Part shown: positions 56,747 through 64,000 of the stretch, in pieces | Layout: every line of letters starts with the position of its first letter | Position numbering within the stretch: position 1 is the first letter of the stretch | Assembly: GCF_040409955.1 (NCBI RefSeq) | Contig: NZ_CP123385.1 | Span: 851,501 to 915,500 of the forward strand | Reading direction: 5' to 3' | From: Salipiger sp. H15 | GTDB taxonomy: Bacteria; Pseudomonadota; Alphaproteobacteria; Rhodobacterales; Rhodobacteraceae | Length of the DNA stretch: 64,000 bases | Notes under the pieces: generated by a model | What the model saw: only the letters and a program-made list of their open reading frames with translations | The model's database searches: none | Told to the model about the DNA's origin: nothing | Translations under genes and position numbers: made by a program

Positions 56747-57172
56747 TTGCGTACTCTCCGCATGACACTGCCGCTTCTCTCGCTGCTGCCGCTGCCCCTC
56801 GCCGCCCAGGAGGCGGCCGAGTCCGGGACCCTCTCGCTGGAACTCAACACCACCAAAAGCGTCGAGTCCGGCTGCCAGCTGAGCTTTCTCATCCGCAATG
56901 GCCACGCCACCGACATCGACGCGGCGGTCTACGAGACCGTGCTGCTGAACACCGACGGCCAGGTCGACCGGCTGACGCTCTTCGATTTCGGCGCGCTGCC
57001 CGCGGGCCGCCCGCGCGTGCGGCAGTTCGTCGTTCCGGGCGTCGCCTGCGACGCGCTCGGACAAATTCTCATCAACGGCGCCAACCGCTGCGAGGCGGGC
57101 GGGGCCGAGTCGGACCTCTGCACCAAGGGGCTGGAACTGAAGTCGCGCGGCGACGTGGAGGTGATCGGATGA
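56747..57172 (+). CDS. Small secreted or periplasmic protein of the ExbBD-TonB operon
   Basis: 141 residues from TTG 56747, chosen because AGGAG lies 10 bases upstream; an in-frame ATG at 56762 would remove part of the leader. A Sec signal peptide is evident (LPLLSLLPLPLAAQEA). The mature part has TTKSVESGCQLSFLIRNGHA and two further cysteines (GVACDA, NRCEAGG, DLCTKG) that could form disulfides. The stop overlaps the exbB ATG (ATGA). It likely works with the energising complex in the periplasm. The family is not named with confidence. Confidence 0.6.
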   Translation: MRTLRMTLPLLSLLPLPLAAQEAAESGTLSLELNTTKSVESGCQLSFLIRNGHATDIDAAVYETVLLNTDGQVDRLTLFDFGALPAGRPRVRQFVVPGVACDALGQILINGANRCEAGGAESDLCTKGLELKSRGDVEVIG

Positions 57173-57822
57173 TCGACATGATCCTGGACGGGCTGCGCCG
57201 CATTGCAGACCTCGGCGGGCCGGTGGTGCTGCTGCTGGTCGCCATCTCGCTGCTGACGCTGGCGGTGATCTTCTACAAGCTCTGGCAGTTCTCGGCCTCG
57301 GGCGTCGGCCGCCATGCCGCGCTGCGCGAGGCGGTGAACGCCTGGGATCGCGGCGACCGCACCGGCGCGCGCGAGGCGCTGAACCGCTCGCGCTCCTACC
57401 TGCGCCCGGTGATCGATATGGCCATGTCGGGCCAGACCGATCCGGCGCGGCTCGAGGCCGAGGCGGAGACCCGCTTTGCCCGGCTCGAGAAGGGCTTCCG
57501 ACTGCTCGATTCCGTGTCGCAGCTGGCGCCGCTGCTGGGTCTCTTCGGCACGGTGCTGGGGATGATCTCGGCCTTCCAGTCGCTGCAGGACGCGGGCAGC
57601 CAGGTGGATCCGTCGATCCTCGCCGGTGGCATCTGGGTGGCGCTGCTGACCACCGCGGTCGGCCTTGTCGTCGCCATGCCCACCGCCGTCATCCTCAGCT
57701 GGTTCGAGGCGCGCATGGAATCCGAGCGCGTGCTCGCGGAACGCGCGGTGCACACGATCCTGTCGCCCACCGGCAGCGGTGCGGCACCGGCGCAGGCCGA
57801 GGGTGCCGCGCGCCATGCGTAA
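57169..57822 (+). CDS. exbB: ExbB/TolQ/MotA-type proton channel protein
   Basis: 217 residues with three membrane helices (about 15-40, 115-140, 150-180). GGPVVLLLVAISLLTLAVIFY and the family core LAPLLGLFGTVLGMISAFQSL are diagnostic, and GGIWVALLTTAVGLVVAMP follows. With the two ExbD-like proteins and TonB it transfers the proton-motive force to outer-membrane siderophore receptors. The stop is 8 bases past the next start. Confidence 0.9.
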   Translation: MIDMILDGLRRIADLGGPVVLLLVAISLLTLAVIFYKLWQFSASGVGRHAALREAVNAWDRGDRTGAREALNRSRSYLRPVIDMAMSGQTDPARLEAEAETRFARLEKGFRLLDSVSQLAPLLGLFGTVLGMISAFQSLQDAGSQVDPSILAGGIWVALLTTAVGLVVAMPTAVILSWFEARMESERVLAERAVHTILSPTGSGAAPAQAEGAARHA

Positions 57823-58207
57823 GATCCGCCGGCGGCGGAAGCTGTCGATGACCTCGCTCATCGACGTGATCTTCCTGCTGCTGCTCTTCTTCATGCTGAC
57901 CTCGACCTTCACCCGCTTTGCCGAGGTGGAGCTGGCAGCCGCCGGATCCGGGGCCAAGGCTACGGACGCCCGGCCGCTGTTCCTGCAGCTCGCGCCCGAG
58001 TCCGTGCGGCTCAACGGCGCCGAGCTGACGCTCGAGGATCTGCCCGCGAAGCTGGCCGAGACCCGGGGCGAGGCCGCCGAGGGCGAGGCGCCGCAGCCGC
58101 TCATCGTGGCGCTGCGCGGCGAGGTCAGCGCGCAACGGCTGACGGATCTGCTGGTCGCCCTGCGCGGCGTCAGCGGCTTCCGCGCCACGGTTCTGGGAGC
58201 GTCGTGA
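57815..58207 (+). CDS. exbD: ExbD/TolR-type protein (first copy)
   Basis: 130 residues: a basic start MRKIRRRRKLSMTSLIDVIF, then one membrane helix (LLLLFFMLTSTF) with the family Asp in LIDVIF, and a periplasmic domain (FLQLAPESVRLNGAELTL). The Asp carries protons in the complex. Start overlaps the exbB end by 8 bases; the stop overlaps the next ATG (TGATG). Confidence 0.88.
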   Translation: MRKIRRRRKLSMTSLIDVIFLLLLFFMLTSTFTRFAEVELAAAGSGAKATDARPLFLQLAPESVRLNGAELTLEDLPAKLAETRGEAAEGEAPQPLIVALRGEVSAQRLTDLLVALRGVSGFRATVLGAS

Positions 58208-58593
58208 TGCGCCGCAGGAAACAGAAAACCGAGCGCGAGCCGACGATCGCGCTGATCAACATCGTCTTCCTGATGCTGGTCTTCTTCCTCGTCGCGGGCA
58301 CCATCTCGCGCCCGCTCGACCCGGCGCTGAAGCTGGTGCACACCGCCGATCTCGAGGGCGCCGCCCCGGCCGACGCGCTGGTGGTCAACGCCGACGGCTC
58401 GATGAGCGTGCGCGGCCGGGCCATCGAGCGTCCCGAGGAATTCCTCGAGGCGCTCGGCCCCGAGGCGATGACCCTCGCGCGCATCGTGCCCGATCAGGAT
58501 CTGCCCGCCGCGCGGCTGGTGGAGATCGGCCGCGCCCTGCGTGCCGCCGGGGCCGAGAAGGTGATGATCGTCACCGAAAGGGGGCTCGAATGA
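58207..58593 (+). CDS. ExbD/TolR-type protein (second copy)
   Basis: 128 residues from ATG 58207. The basic start and REPTIALINIVFLMLVFFLVAG give the ExbD membrane helix, but the conserved Asp of LIDV is Asn here (ALINIVF), so this copy may not carry protons. The periplasmic part includes NADGSMSVRGRAIERP. A pair of ExbD-like genes, one without the key Asp, occurs in some TonB systems and may form a mixed complex. Stop overlaps the tonB ATG (ATGA). Confidence 0.8.
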   Translation: MRRRKQKTEREPTIALINIVFLMLVFFLVAGTISRPLDPALKLVHTADLEGAAPADALVVNADGSMSVRGRAIERPEEFLEALGPEAMTLARIVPDQDLPAARLVEIGRALRAAGAEKVMIVTERGLE

Positions 58594-59636
58594 TCGCATC
58601 TTCCCGCAAGGTGAAGCTGGCCGCCGCGGTGCTGGCGCTGTCGGCGCATGGCGGCGCGTTGTTGGCGGTGATGCCGCCGATGATGAAGGCCGAGATGGAA
58701 GGCATGTCGGGCGGCAATGACCTCGCGCTCGGCACAGACTTTGCCGACATGGCGATGGGGACGATCTCGTCCGATCCGGTCGAGGACATGGCCGAGACGC
58801 TCACGCCCGAAACCCCCGCGCCGGTGCAGGCGGTCACGCCCGAGACGGTCACGCCGGTCGCGCCCAGCGTGATCGAGTCCCTGCCCGAGCTGACCGCCGC
58901 CCTGCCGGTGGTGCCGCCGCTCGAGGCCGAGCCGGTGCTGCCGCTCGCCCCGACCGAGCAGGTCCGGCCCGAGGACCAGCCCGAGCCCGAGCTTCTGGAG
59001 GCGCAGCCTCCCGAAGTCGCCGAAACGCCGGAACCCGAGGTCGCGGAGCCGCTCCGGCCCGAGCCCGAAATGCTCGCCGCCGAGGCCCCCGAGGACGCGG
59101 CGATAGAGCCCGAGGAAGAGCCGGAAGAGGTCACCGAGACTGCGCCGGAAGAGTCCCCGCGCCCGAAGCAGCGCAGCCCCGAGCTGGCGCAGCGCCCGCA
59201 GGAACCGGACCCTGCGCCCCAGCCGGAGCGCAAGCCCGAGCCCGAGCCGCGCCAGCAGGCCGCGCGCCCGGCGGGCAATGCCGAGCAGAACGCCACCGCG
59301 GGGGCCGCGACTGGCCGCGCGGGCGGCAGTTCGGCGACGGCGGGCAGCGGCGGGCGCGCCAACGAGGCGGGCAATGCCGCGGTGAGCAACTACCCCGGGC
59401 AGGTGATGCGCAAGCTCTCGCGCGTGCCGCGGCCACGGGTCAACGCGCGCGGCGCGACGGTCATCGCCTTCAGCGTCTCGGGCAGCGGCGGGATCGCCGG
59501 CGTGTCGGTGGCGCAGAGCTCGGGCTCGGCAGCGCTCGACCAGGCGGCGCTCCGCGTGGTGCGCAGCGCCTCGCCCTTCCCCGCGCCTCCGGCCGGGGCG
59601 CAGACAAGCTTCACCGTCCAGATCAAGGGCCGGTAA
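58590..59636 (+). CDS. tonB: TonB family energy transducer
   Basis: 348 residues. N-terminal membrane anchor (VKLAAAVLALSAHGGALLAV), then a very long Pro/Glu-rich spacer (about residues 60-250; many EPE and PEP repeats), and a C-terminal TonB domain: NYPGQVMRKLSRVPRPRVNA, GATVIAFSVSGSGGIAGVSV, and SSGSAALDQAALRVV. The spacer crosses the periplasm to siderophore receptors. A receptor gene is not found in this window. It ends the operon. Confidence 0.9.
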   Translation: MIASSRKVKLAAAVLALSAHGGALLAVMPPMMKAEMEGMSGGNDLALGTDFADMAMGTISSDPVEDMAETLTPETPAPVQAVTPETVTPVAPSVIESLPELTAALPVVPPLEAEPVLPLAPTEQVRPEDQPEPELLEAQPPEVAETPEPEVAEPLRPEPEMLAAEAPEDAAIEPEEEPEEVTETAPEESPRPKQRSPELAQRPQEPDPAPQPERKPEPEPRQQAARPAGNAEQNATAGAATGRAGGSSATAGSGGRANEAGNAAVSNYPGQVMRKLSRVPRPRVNARGATVIAFSVSGSGGIAGVSVAQSSGSAALDQAALRVVRSASPFPAPPAGAQTSFTVQIKGR

Positions 59637-59678
59637 GTCACCGCGCGGCGGGGCGATGCCCGGCCGCGCGCCCTGCGC

Positions 59679-60428
59679 TCAGAGCGCGATCACCTGGCGT
59701 GCCATGGCCAGCGCCAGTGCCTGCTCGGGCGCCACGACGCCCAGCTTGCGGCAGGCGCTGAAGAGGTGCCGGTCGACCTCGTCGGTCGTGAGGAAGAGCC
59801 GCTCGGCGATCTCGTGCACCAAGAGCCCGCTCGCGAGGTAGCTCAGCATGTCCCGCTCGCGCGGGTTCAGCCGCGACCAGGGCGAGGCGCAGATCCAGTC
59901 ATGCGACTCGGCGTCCGCCGGCGGCAGGATCGCCTCGGTGAGCATGGCCGACACCGCCTGGAAGGCGCGCCGCGTCCCGGGGCCGTAAAGATCGTTCGGA
60001 TCGTCGGCGCAGCCGAGCACGATGGTCCGCTCGGTCTCGCCCATGGTCCAGGTCTGGGTGACGAAATAGCGGTAGTCGTAATCGACAAGGCAGCCGTACA
60101 TGTCCCGGCTGTGCCGCGACTGCGCCTTTGCAAGGTTGCAGCGCACGTCGACGAACTGGTGCGGCACGCCGGCCTTGGCCCCGGCGAGCACCGTGTCGAC
60201 CTCGTAGAACCGGGCGTCGTGGTACTGCTGCAGCCACCTCGGGTCCATCGAACTGCGCAGCCAGGCAAGCTCGCGCGTGTCGCGCATGATTGCCCCGCAA
60301 TTCAAGTCCTTGGCACCGATCTTTCGAGAAATTTGCACCGCGGCGTCCCAGACATCCTGCCCCGTTCGTGCTTCGGCAAGGCTGTCGGCGGTGTCGATCA
60401 AGAGCTTCGCAAAACGAGTCGAACTCAT
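59679..60428 (-). CDS. LuxR-family transcriptional regulator with autoinducer-binding-like domain
   Basis: 249 residues from ATG 60428; an upstream ATG in frame exists but has no better ribosome site. Residues 15-170 look like the N-terminal autoinducer-binding domain (RRAFQAVSAMLTEA, and YFVTQTWTMGETERTI), while the C-terminal SRLNPRERDMLSYLASGLLVHEIAERLFLTTDEVDRHL is the LuxR helix-turn-helix, with an unusual recognition helix (TTDEVDRHLFSA). No LuxI synthase is in the window, so it appears to be a solo. It stands between the TonB operon and the sugar operon, convergent with tonB. Confidence 0.75.
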   Translation of the reverse strand: MSSTRFAKLLIDTADSLAEARTGQDVWDAAVQISRKIGAKDLNCGAIMRDTRELAWLRSSMDPRWLQQYHDARFYEVDTVLAGAKAGVPHQFVDVRCNLAKAQSRHSRDMYGCLVDYDYRYFVTQTWTMGETERTIVLGCADDPNDLYGPGTRRAFQAVSAMLTEAILPPADAESHDWICASPWSRLNPRERDMLSYLASGLLVHEIAERLFLTTDEVDRHLFSACRKLGVVAPEQALALAMARQVIAL

Positions 60429-60612
60429 GGCACCCACGTGATTGTTTGCGTATCCCGCGGAGATGTGACCATGGGTAAGCTGCGAAAACCAGCGCGAAAG
60501 CCCGCTTTTGTAAGATTGCATAAGTTGTGGCGAAATTCCGCCGACCGGGCCGCGATGACCGGCGGGAGGGCACCGTCGCCGGTGCCGTTTGCCCGAAAGG
60601 GCTTCTAGCGCC

Positions 60613-61659
60613 TCAGCGGATGCCGAAGGTGAAGGCCATCTCGGCGCGCCGCAGCTCGCCGGGCCGCAGCACCGGGCTTTCCGCGCCCCAGCTTTCGGGC
60701 ATGTTGATCGCGTCGGGCCAGATCTGCGGCTCGAGGCAGATCGCGTCGTGCCTGCGCGCGGCATAGCCACCCTTGGCCGGCACCGAGCCGTCGAGGAAGT
60801 TGCCGGTGTAGACCTGCAGCCCCGGCAGGTTGGTGGTCATCCGCATCAGCCGGCCGCTGATGGCGTCGTGCAGCTCGATCTCGCCGGGGTCGAGGCAGAG
60901 GCAATGGTCGTAGCCGTCAAGCGCGCCGGAGCGCACCGCGGTCAGCGGCAGCCGCCCCTCGCGGAAGTCGAAGGGGCTCGCGCCGACCGGCGCGAAACCG
61001 TTCGGGATGAGCCTCTCGTCCACCGTCAGGTAACGCGAGGCGGGCACCTTCAGCCGGTACTCGAGCGCCGAGCGCGGCCGGTCCGGCAGCGCCGAGAGCC
61101 CGGCGAGCGCGAAGAAGCTGTGGTTGGTCAGCGAGACCAGCGTCGGTGCCTCGGTCTCGGCCTCGTAGGTGATGCTGAGGCAGGGGCCCGCGGGCGTCTC
61201 GCGCAGCGCGTAGATGGCGCGGGCGGTCAGCGCGCCCGGAAAGCCCTGGTCCCCGGCGGGGCTCACCATCTCGAGCGTCACCGAGCAGTCGCCAAGTTCG
61301 GCCACCGCCCAGTTGCGCCGGTCGAACCCGTCGGGGCCGCCGTGCAGCGTGGTCTCGCCCTCGTTCTGCGCCAGCTGGTGCTGCCGCCCGTCGAGGGTGA
61401 ACCGCCCGCCCGCGATGCGGTTCGCGACGCGCCCCACCGAGGCGCCGTAGAACATGCGGTGATCGAGGTATCCCTGCAGGTCGTCGAAGCCGAGCACGAT
61501 GTCGTCCACCCGCCCCGCGCGATCGGGCACGCGCAGCGATTTCAGCGTCGCGCCGAAGGTGAGCACCTCGGCCGAGACTTCGCCCGCGCGCAGCACGATG
61601 CGCTCGACCGGCGTGCTCGATCGAACATGGCCGAAGGGATGGCGCTCAGGGATCGTCAT
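60613..61659 (-). CDS. galM: Galactose mutarotase (aldose 1-epimerase)
   Basis: 348 residues. Family pattern: VLTFGATLKSLRVPDRAGRV, SVGRVANRIAGGRFTLDG, NEGETTLHGGPDGFDRRNW with the catalytic His, and LTNHSFFALAG; the catalytic Glu is in ICLEPQIWPDAINMP. It interconverts the alpha and beta forms of aldoses such as galactose. The start ATG 61659 lies 14 bases inside the dehydrogenase gene end. It ends the sugar operon. Confidence 0.88.
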   Translation of the reverse strand: MTIPERHPFGHVRSSTPVERIVLRAGEVSAEVLTFGATLKSLRVPDRAGRVDDIVLGFDDLQGYLDHRMFYGASVGRVANRIAGGRFTLDGRQHQLAQNEGETTLHGGPDGFDRRNWAVAELGDCSVTLEMVSPAGDQGFPGALTARAIYALRETPAGPCLSITYEAETEAPTLVSLTNHSFFALAGLSALPDRPRSALEYRLKVPASRYLTVDERLIPNGFAPVGASPFDFREGRLPLTAVRSGALDGYDHCLCLDPGEIELHDAISGRLMRMTTNLPGLQVYTGNFLDGSVPAKGGYAARRHDAICLEPQIWPDAINMPESWGAESPVLRPGELRRAEMAFTFGIR

Positions 61660-62581
61660 GGAAGGCCTCGACACGGGACTGGGCGCCCAGCAGGAAGGCA
61701 TCGGCCACCAGCTTCAGCGGCGCAAGGTCGACATCGGACTCGCCCGCCGCGATGAGCTCGGCGAAGCGGGCGTAAAGGCGGCGATACTCGCGGTCCTCGG
61801 CCGAGATCCGCGCCTCGCCGCCGACGAAGAGCTTTGCGCCGCCTTCGCGCAGCAGCACTTCGGGACCATCGGACTCCACGCGGATGTCCCAGGTCTGCGG
61901 GCCGGTCTGGCGCCAGTCGAACTCGGCCGACACGGGCGCGCCCGAGGCGGTCTGCATGTCGAGCCTGGCGGCGATCGGCGCCTGCTTGTTCCCGGGTACC
62001 TCGAGATGCGCCGCGACCGGATGCACCGGCTCGGGCAGGATGCGGGTGAGGATCGAGAGCGCGTTGATGCCCGGATCGAAGACGCCGAGACCGCCCGGCT
62101 GCCAGATCCATTCCTGCCCCGGGTGCCAGTGGCGCACGTCTTCCTTCCAGGTGATAGTGACGCGCTTGATCGTGGCGCCCGCGAGCAGGTCGCGCGCGTC
62201 CTCGACCGCCGCCGCCTCGCGCGAGTGCCAGGTGGCGAAGAGCGTGACGCCCTTGTCGCGCGCCAGCCGGGCGAGCCCCTCGACCTCGGAAACGCTCGCC
62301 CCGGGCGGCTTTTCCAGCATCACGTGCTTGCCCGCGCGGATCGCCGCGACGGCCTGCGCAAAGCGGCCCTGTGGTGGAGTGCAGAGCGAGATCGCCTGCA
62401 GGCCCGGCTCCTTCGCCAGCATCTCGTCCACGTCGTGGTAGGACGGCAAGGTCTCGTGCCCGGCGTGGCGGCTCGCGATGGCGGCAAGGCGCAGCGCGGG
62501 CACCTCCTCGAGCGAGGGCAGGTGCTGGTTGCGCGCAATGGTGCCGAGGCCGACGAGGCCCAGCTGGATCGGATCGCTCAT
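61646..62581 (-). CDS. Gfo/Idh/MocA-family sugar 1-dehydrogenase (L-arabinose/D-galactose type)
   Basis: 311 residues. Rossmann start LGLVGLGTIARNQHLPSLEE and the EKP motif in AGKHVMLEKPPGASVSEVEG; the later KEDVRHWHPGQEWIWQPGGL and GVFDPGINALSI are characteristic of L-arabinose/D-galactose 1-dehydrogenases, which yield the 1,4-lactone with NAD(P). Followed here by the lactonase and a dehydratase, as in the non-phosphorylative pathway of Azospirillum and rhizobia. The start overlaps the lactonase stop (TGATG). Confidence 0.85.
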   Translation of the reverse strand: MSDPIQLGLVGLGTIARNQHLPSLEEVPALRLAAIASRHAGHETLPSYHDVDEMLAKEPGLQAISLCTPPQGRFAQAVAAIRAGKHVMLEKPPGASVSEVEGLARLARDKGVTLFATWHSREAAAVEDARDLLAGATIKRVTITWKEDVRHWHPGQEWIWQPGGLGVFDPGINALSILTRILPEPVHPVAAHLEVPGNKQAPIAARLDMQTASGAPVSAEFDWRQTGPQTWDIRVESDGPEVLLREGGAKLFVGGEARISAEDREYRRLYARFAELIAAGESDVDLAPLKLVADAFLLGAQSRVEAFHDDP

Positions 62582-63456
62582 CAGGCGTCTCCCGTGTCGA
62601 GTTTGAAGGCGGGTTCCGCCTTGCCCTGCCCCGCGCCCGGCTGGGCAAAGAGCGCCCCGGATAGCGGCGCCTCCGCCAGCGCCCCGGCGCCGAGGCCCTG
62701 CGTCGCGCTGGTGCAGTAGAGCGTGGTGAACTCCGGCCCGCCGAAGGCCGGGCAGGTGGCGTGCGGCGCGGCAAGCTCGTGGCGCGCGCCCAGCGTGCCG
62801 TCGGGCGAGACCTCGATCACCGCGCCCGCGCCCCAGAGCGCCACCCAGAGGGTGCCCGCCGCATCTGTGACCGCGCCGTCGGGGCTGAGCCCGGCATGGG
62901 TGAAGTCGACGAAGACCTCGGGCGCATCGGTGGGCCAGCCGGCCTTGTCCAGCGGCACCCGGAAGAGCAGCCGCGCGTCGGTGTCGGCAAAGTAGCCGCA
63001 GCCGCGTCCCTCGTCGAAGCAGAGCGCGTTGGGGATCGAGATGCCGTCGGCAATCTTGCGCAGCTCGCCGCCGAAATAGCGGTAGATCGCCCCAGCGCCC
63101 GGCTCGGCGTTCTTGCCCATGGTGCCGATCCAGAACCCGCCCCAGGGATCGGCCCGCCCGTCGTTCGACCGCGTGGCGGGGTTGTCCGCCTCGAGATCCG
63201 CGAGGTGCCCGAAGTCGCCGGTGCCGACGTCATAGGTCCAGAGCCCGGTCTCCGAGGCGACCAGCAGGTGGTCGTGGTCGATCCAGGCGGCGGCCGAGCA
63301 CATCTCGGTCAGCGGCACGGCGCGGGTGTGGCCGGTGGCCGGGTGGTGCGACAGCAGCCGCTTCCCGGTGATGTCGAACCAGAACAGCTCCTCGCGCAGG
63401 GGGTGCCAGAGCACCCCCTCCCCAAGCTCGCAGATCCTGTGATCGAGCACGTCCAT
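62581..63456 (-). CDS. SMP-30/gluconolactonase family sugar lactonase
   Basis: 291 residues. Family pattern: LGEGVLWHPLREELFWFDI, with the metal-binding Glu in GEG, ATRSNDGRADPWGGFWIGTM, and LSPDGAVTDAAGTLWVALW with the catalytic Asp. It hydrolyses the sugar lactone made by the dehydrogenase. The ATG 63456 overlaps the stop of the dehydratase gene. In the operon it lies between dehydratase and dehydrogenase. Confidence 0.88.
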   Translation of the reverse strand: MDVLDHRICELGEGVLWHPLREELFWFDITGKRLLSHHPATGHTRAVPLTEMCSAAAWIDHDHLLVASETGLWTYDVGTGDFGHLADLEADNPATRSNDGRADPWGGFWIGTMGKNAEPGAGAIYRYFGGELRKIADGISIPNALCFDEGRGCGYFADTDARLLFRVPLDKAGWPTDAPEVFVDFTHAGLSPDGAVTDAAGTLWVALWGAGAVIEVSPDGTLGARHELAAPHATCPAFGGPEFTTLYCTSATQGLGAGALAEAPLSGALFAQPGAGQGKAEPAFKLDTGDA

Positions 63457-64000
63457 CAGTGGCTGTCCTTGCCCACGTCGTTGCCCCGGCAGCCCTTGAG
63501 GAAGTCGAGGTCGGCGCCGGTGTCGGCACCCTCGACATGGCTCTGGTGCAGCCAGGCGTAGCCGGAGCCGGGCAGGTCATGCGTCGGCTTCCAGGCGGCG
63601 AGCCGGGCTTCCAGCTCGGCCTCGGGGATATCGAGGTGCAGGCGGCGGCTCGGCACGTCGAGCTCGATCATGTCGCCGTTCTGCACGACCGCCAGCGGAC
63701 CGCCCGCGGCGGCCTCGGGCGAGGTGTGCAGGATCACCGTGCCATAGGCGGTGCCCGACATGCGCGCATCGGAGATGCGGATCATGTCGGTGATGCCCTT
63801 CTTCAGCACCTTGGGCGGCAGGCCCATGTTGCCGACCTCGGCCATGCCCGGGTAGCCCTTGGGCCCGCAGTTCTTCAGCACCATGATGCAGGTCTCGTCG
63901 ATGTCGAGCGCCTCGTCGTTGATCTTGGCCTTGTAGTCGTCGATGTCCTCGAAGACGACGGCGCGGCCGCGGTGCTGGAGCAGGTGCTCCGATGCCGCCG
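63456..64000 (-). CDS. IlvD/Edd-family dehydratase (L-arabonate dehydratase type), C-terminal part
   Basis: The last 180 residues of a protein that extends beyond the right edge. It ends with LKNCGPKGYPGMAEVGNMGL, PPKVLKKGITDMIRISDARM, and SGTAYGTVILHTSPEAAAGG, all diagnostic of the IlvD/Edd family; RGRAVVFEDIDDYKAKIND precedes. The lactonase and dehydrogenase context points to L-arabonate or D-galactonate dehydration rather than branched-chain amino-acid synthesis. The last codons overlap the lactonase start. Confidence 0.85.
   Translation of the reverse strand, partial: AASEHLLQHRGRAVVFEDIDDYKAKINDEALDIDETCIMVLKNCGPKGYPGMAEVGNMGLPPKVLKKGITDMIRISDARMSGTAYGTVILHTSPEAAAGGPLAVVQNGDMIELDVPSRRLHLDIPEAELEARLAAWKPTHDLPGSGYAWLHQSHVEGADTGADLDFLKGCRGNDVGKDSH

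Overview
The window is high-GC DNA from an alphaproteobacterium, most likely a marine Rhodobacteraceae (roseobacter-type) species. The basis is a CcrM-type adenine methylase directly after rnhB, a DUF484-xerC pair, a CtrA-like regulator and roseobacter-style phage proteins. The assignment rests on gene content; no database search was possible.

Layout. (1) Positions 1 to about 27,250 are a lambdoid, siphovirus-type prophage that runs off the left edge. Late genes are on the minus strand: HNH nuclease, TerS, TerL, portal, S49-type protease, capsid, connector and tail genes, tape measure, tail tip and the start of a tail-fibre gene. Lysis genes are not seen and probably lie further left. Upstream come the early genes: a Cro-like candidate, a CII-like regulator, three hypotheticals and a phage NusG paralogue. 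The divergent CI/LexA-type repressor gene (20354..21002) appears frameshifted. A second early operon on the plus strand (22180..27156) holds a GapR-like protein, a small membrane protein, a multi-repeat C5-cytosine methyltransferase, small ORFs and the integrase, which ends next to a tRNA-Cys 5' half that is probably the attachment site. (2) 27,400 to 39,640 is an exopolysaccharide/surface-sugar region: sulfotransferase, two GT4 glycosyltransferases, a pectate-lyase-like protein with three C-terminal repeats, UDP-glucose dehydrogenase, a UDP-glucuronate epimerase-like gene, and an embedded module of a short Tat-like peptide, an HPr-kinase-like protein and a nucleotidyltransferase-like protein. 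(3) 39,680 to 45,240 is housekeeping: UspA, a degenerate response regulator, an ABM protein, DUF484, xerC, rnhB, ccrM. (4) 45,250 to 59,640 is iron acquisition: cytochrome b561, a siderophore ABC importer, an esterase, an EntF-like NRPS, a free aryl carrier protein, an EntE-like ligase, two YdcZ-type membrane proteins, and an ExbB-ExbD-ExbD-TonB operon. (5) 59,680 to the right edge holds a LuxR-type regulator and a non-phosphorylative L-arabinose/D-galactose oxidation operon (dehydratase, lactonase, dehydrogenase, mutarotase).

How the parts fit. The prophage control region shows CGGTnA..TTACCG-type operators at two places, OR-like (20279..20353) and OL-like (22068..22113), each with an operator inside the spacer of a sigma70-like promoter. 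A TTGACA promoter overlaps the stop codon of the NusG paralogue and is followed about 110 bp later by a hairpin terminator before the late genes. This resembles lambda Q/pR'/tR' with a NusG-family protein in the role of Q. Together with the -1 frameshift signal in the tail chaperone gene and the repressor frameshift, this is the most distinctive part of the window. In the chromosome, the strongest candidate for something undescribed is the peptide/HPr-kinase/nucleotidyltransferase module inside the polysaccharide locus.
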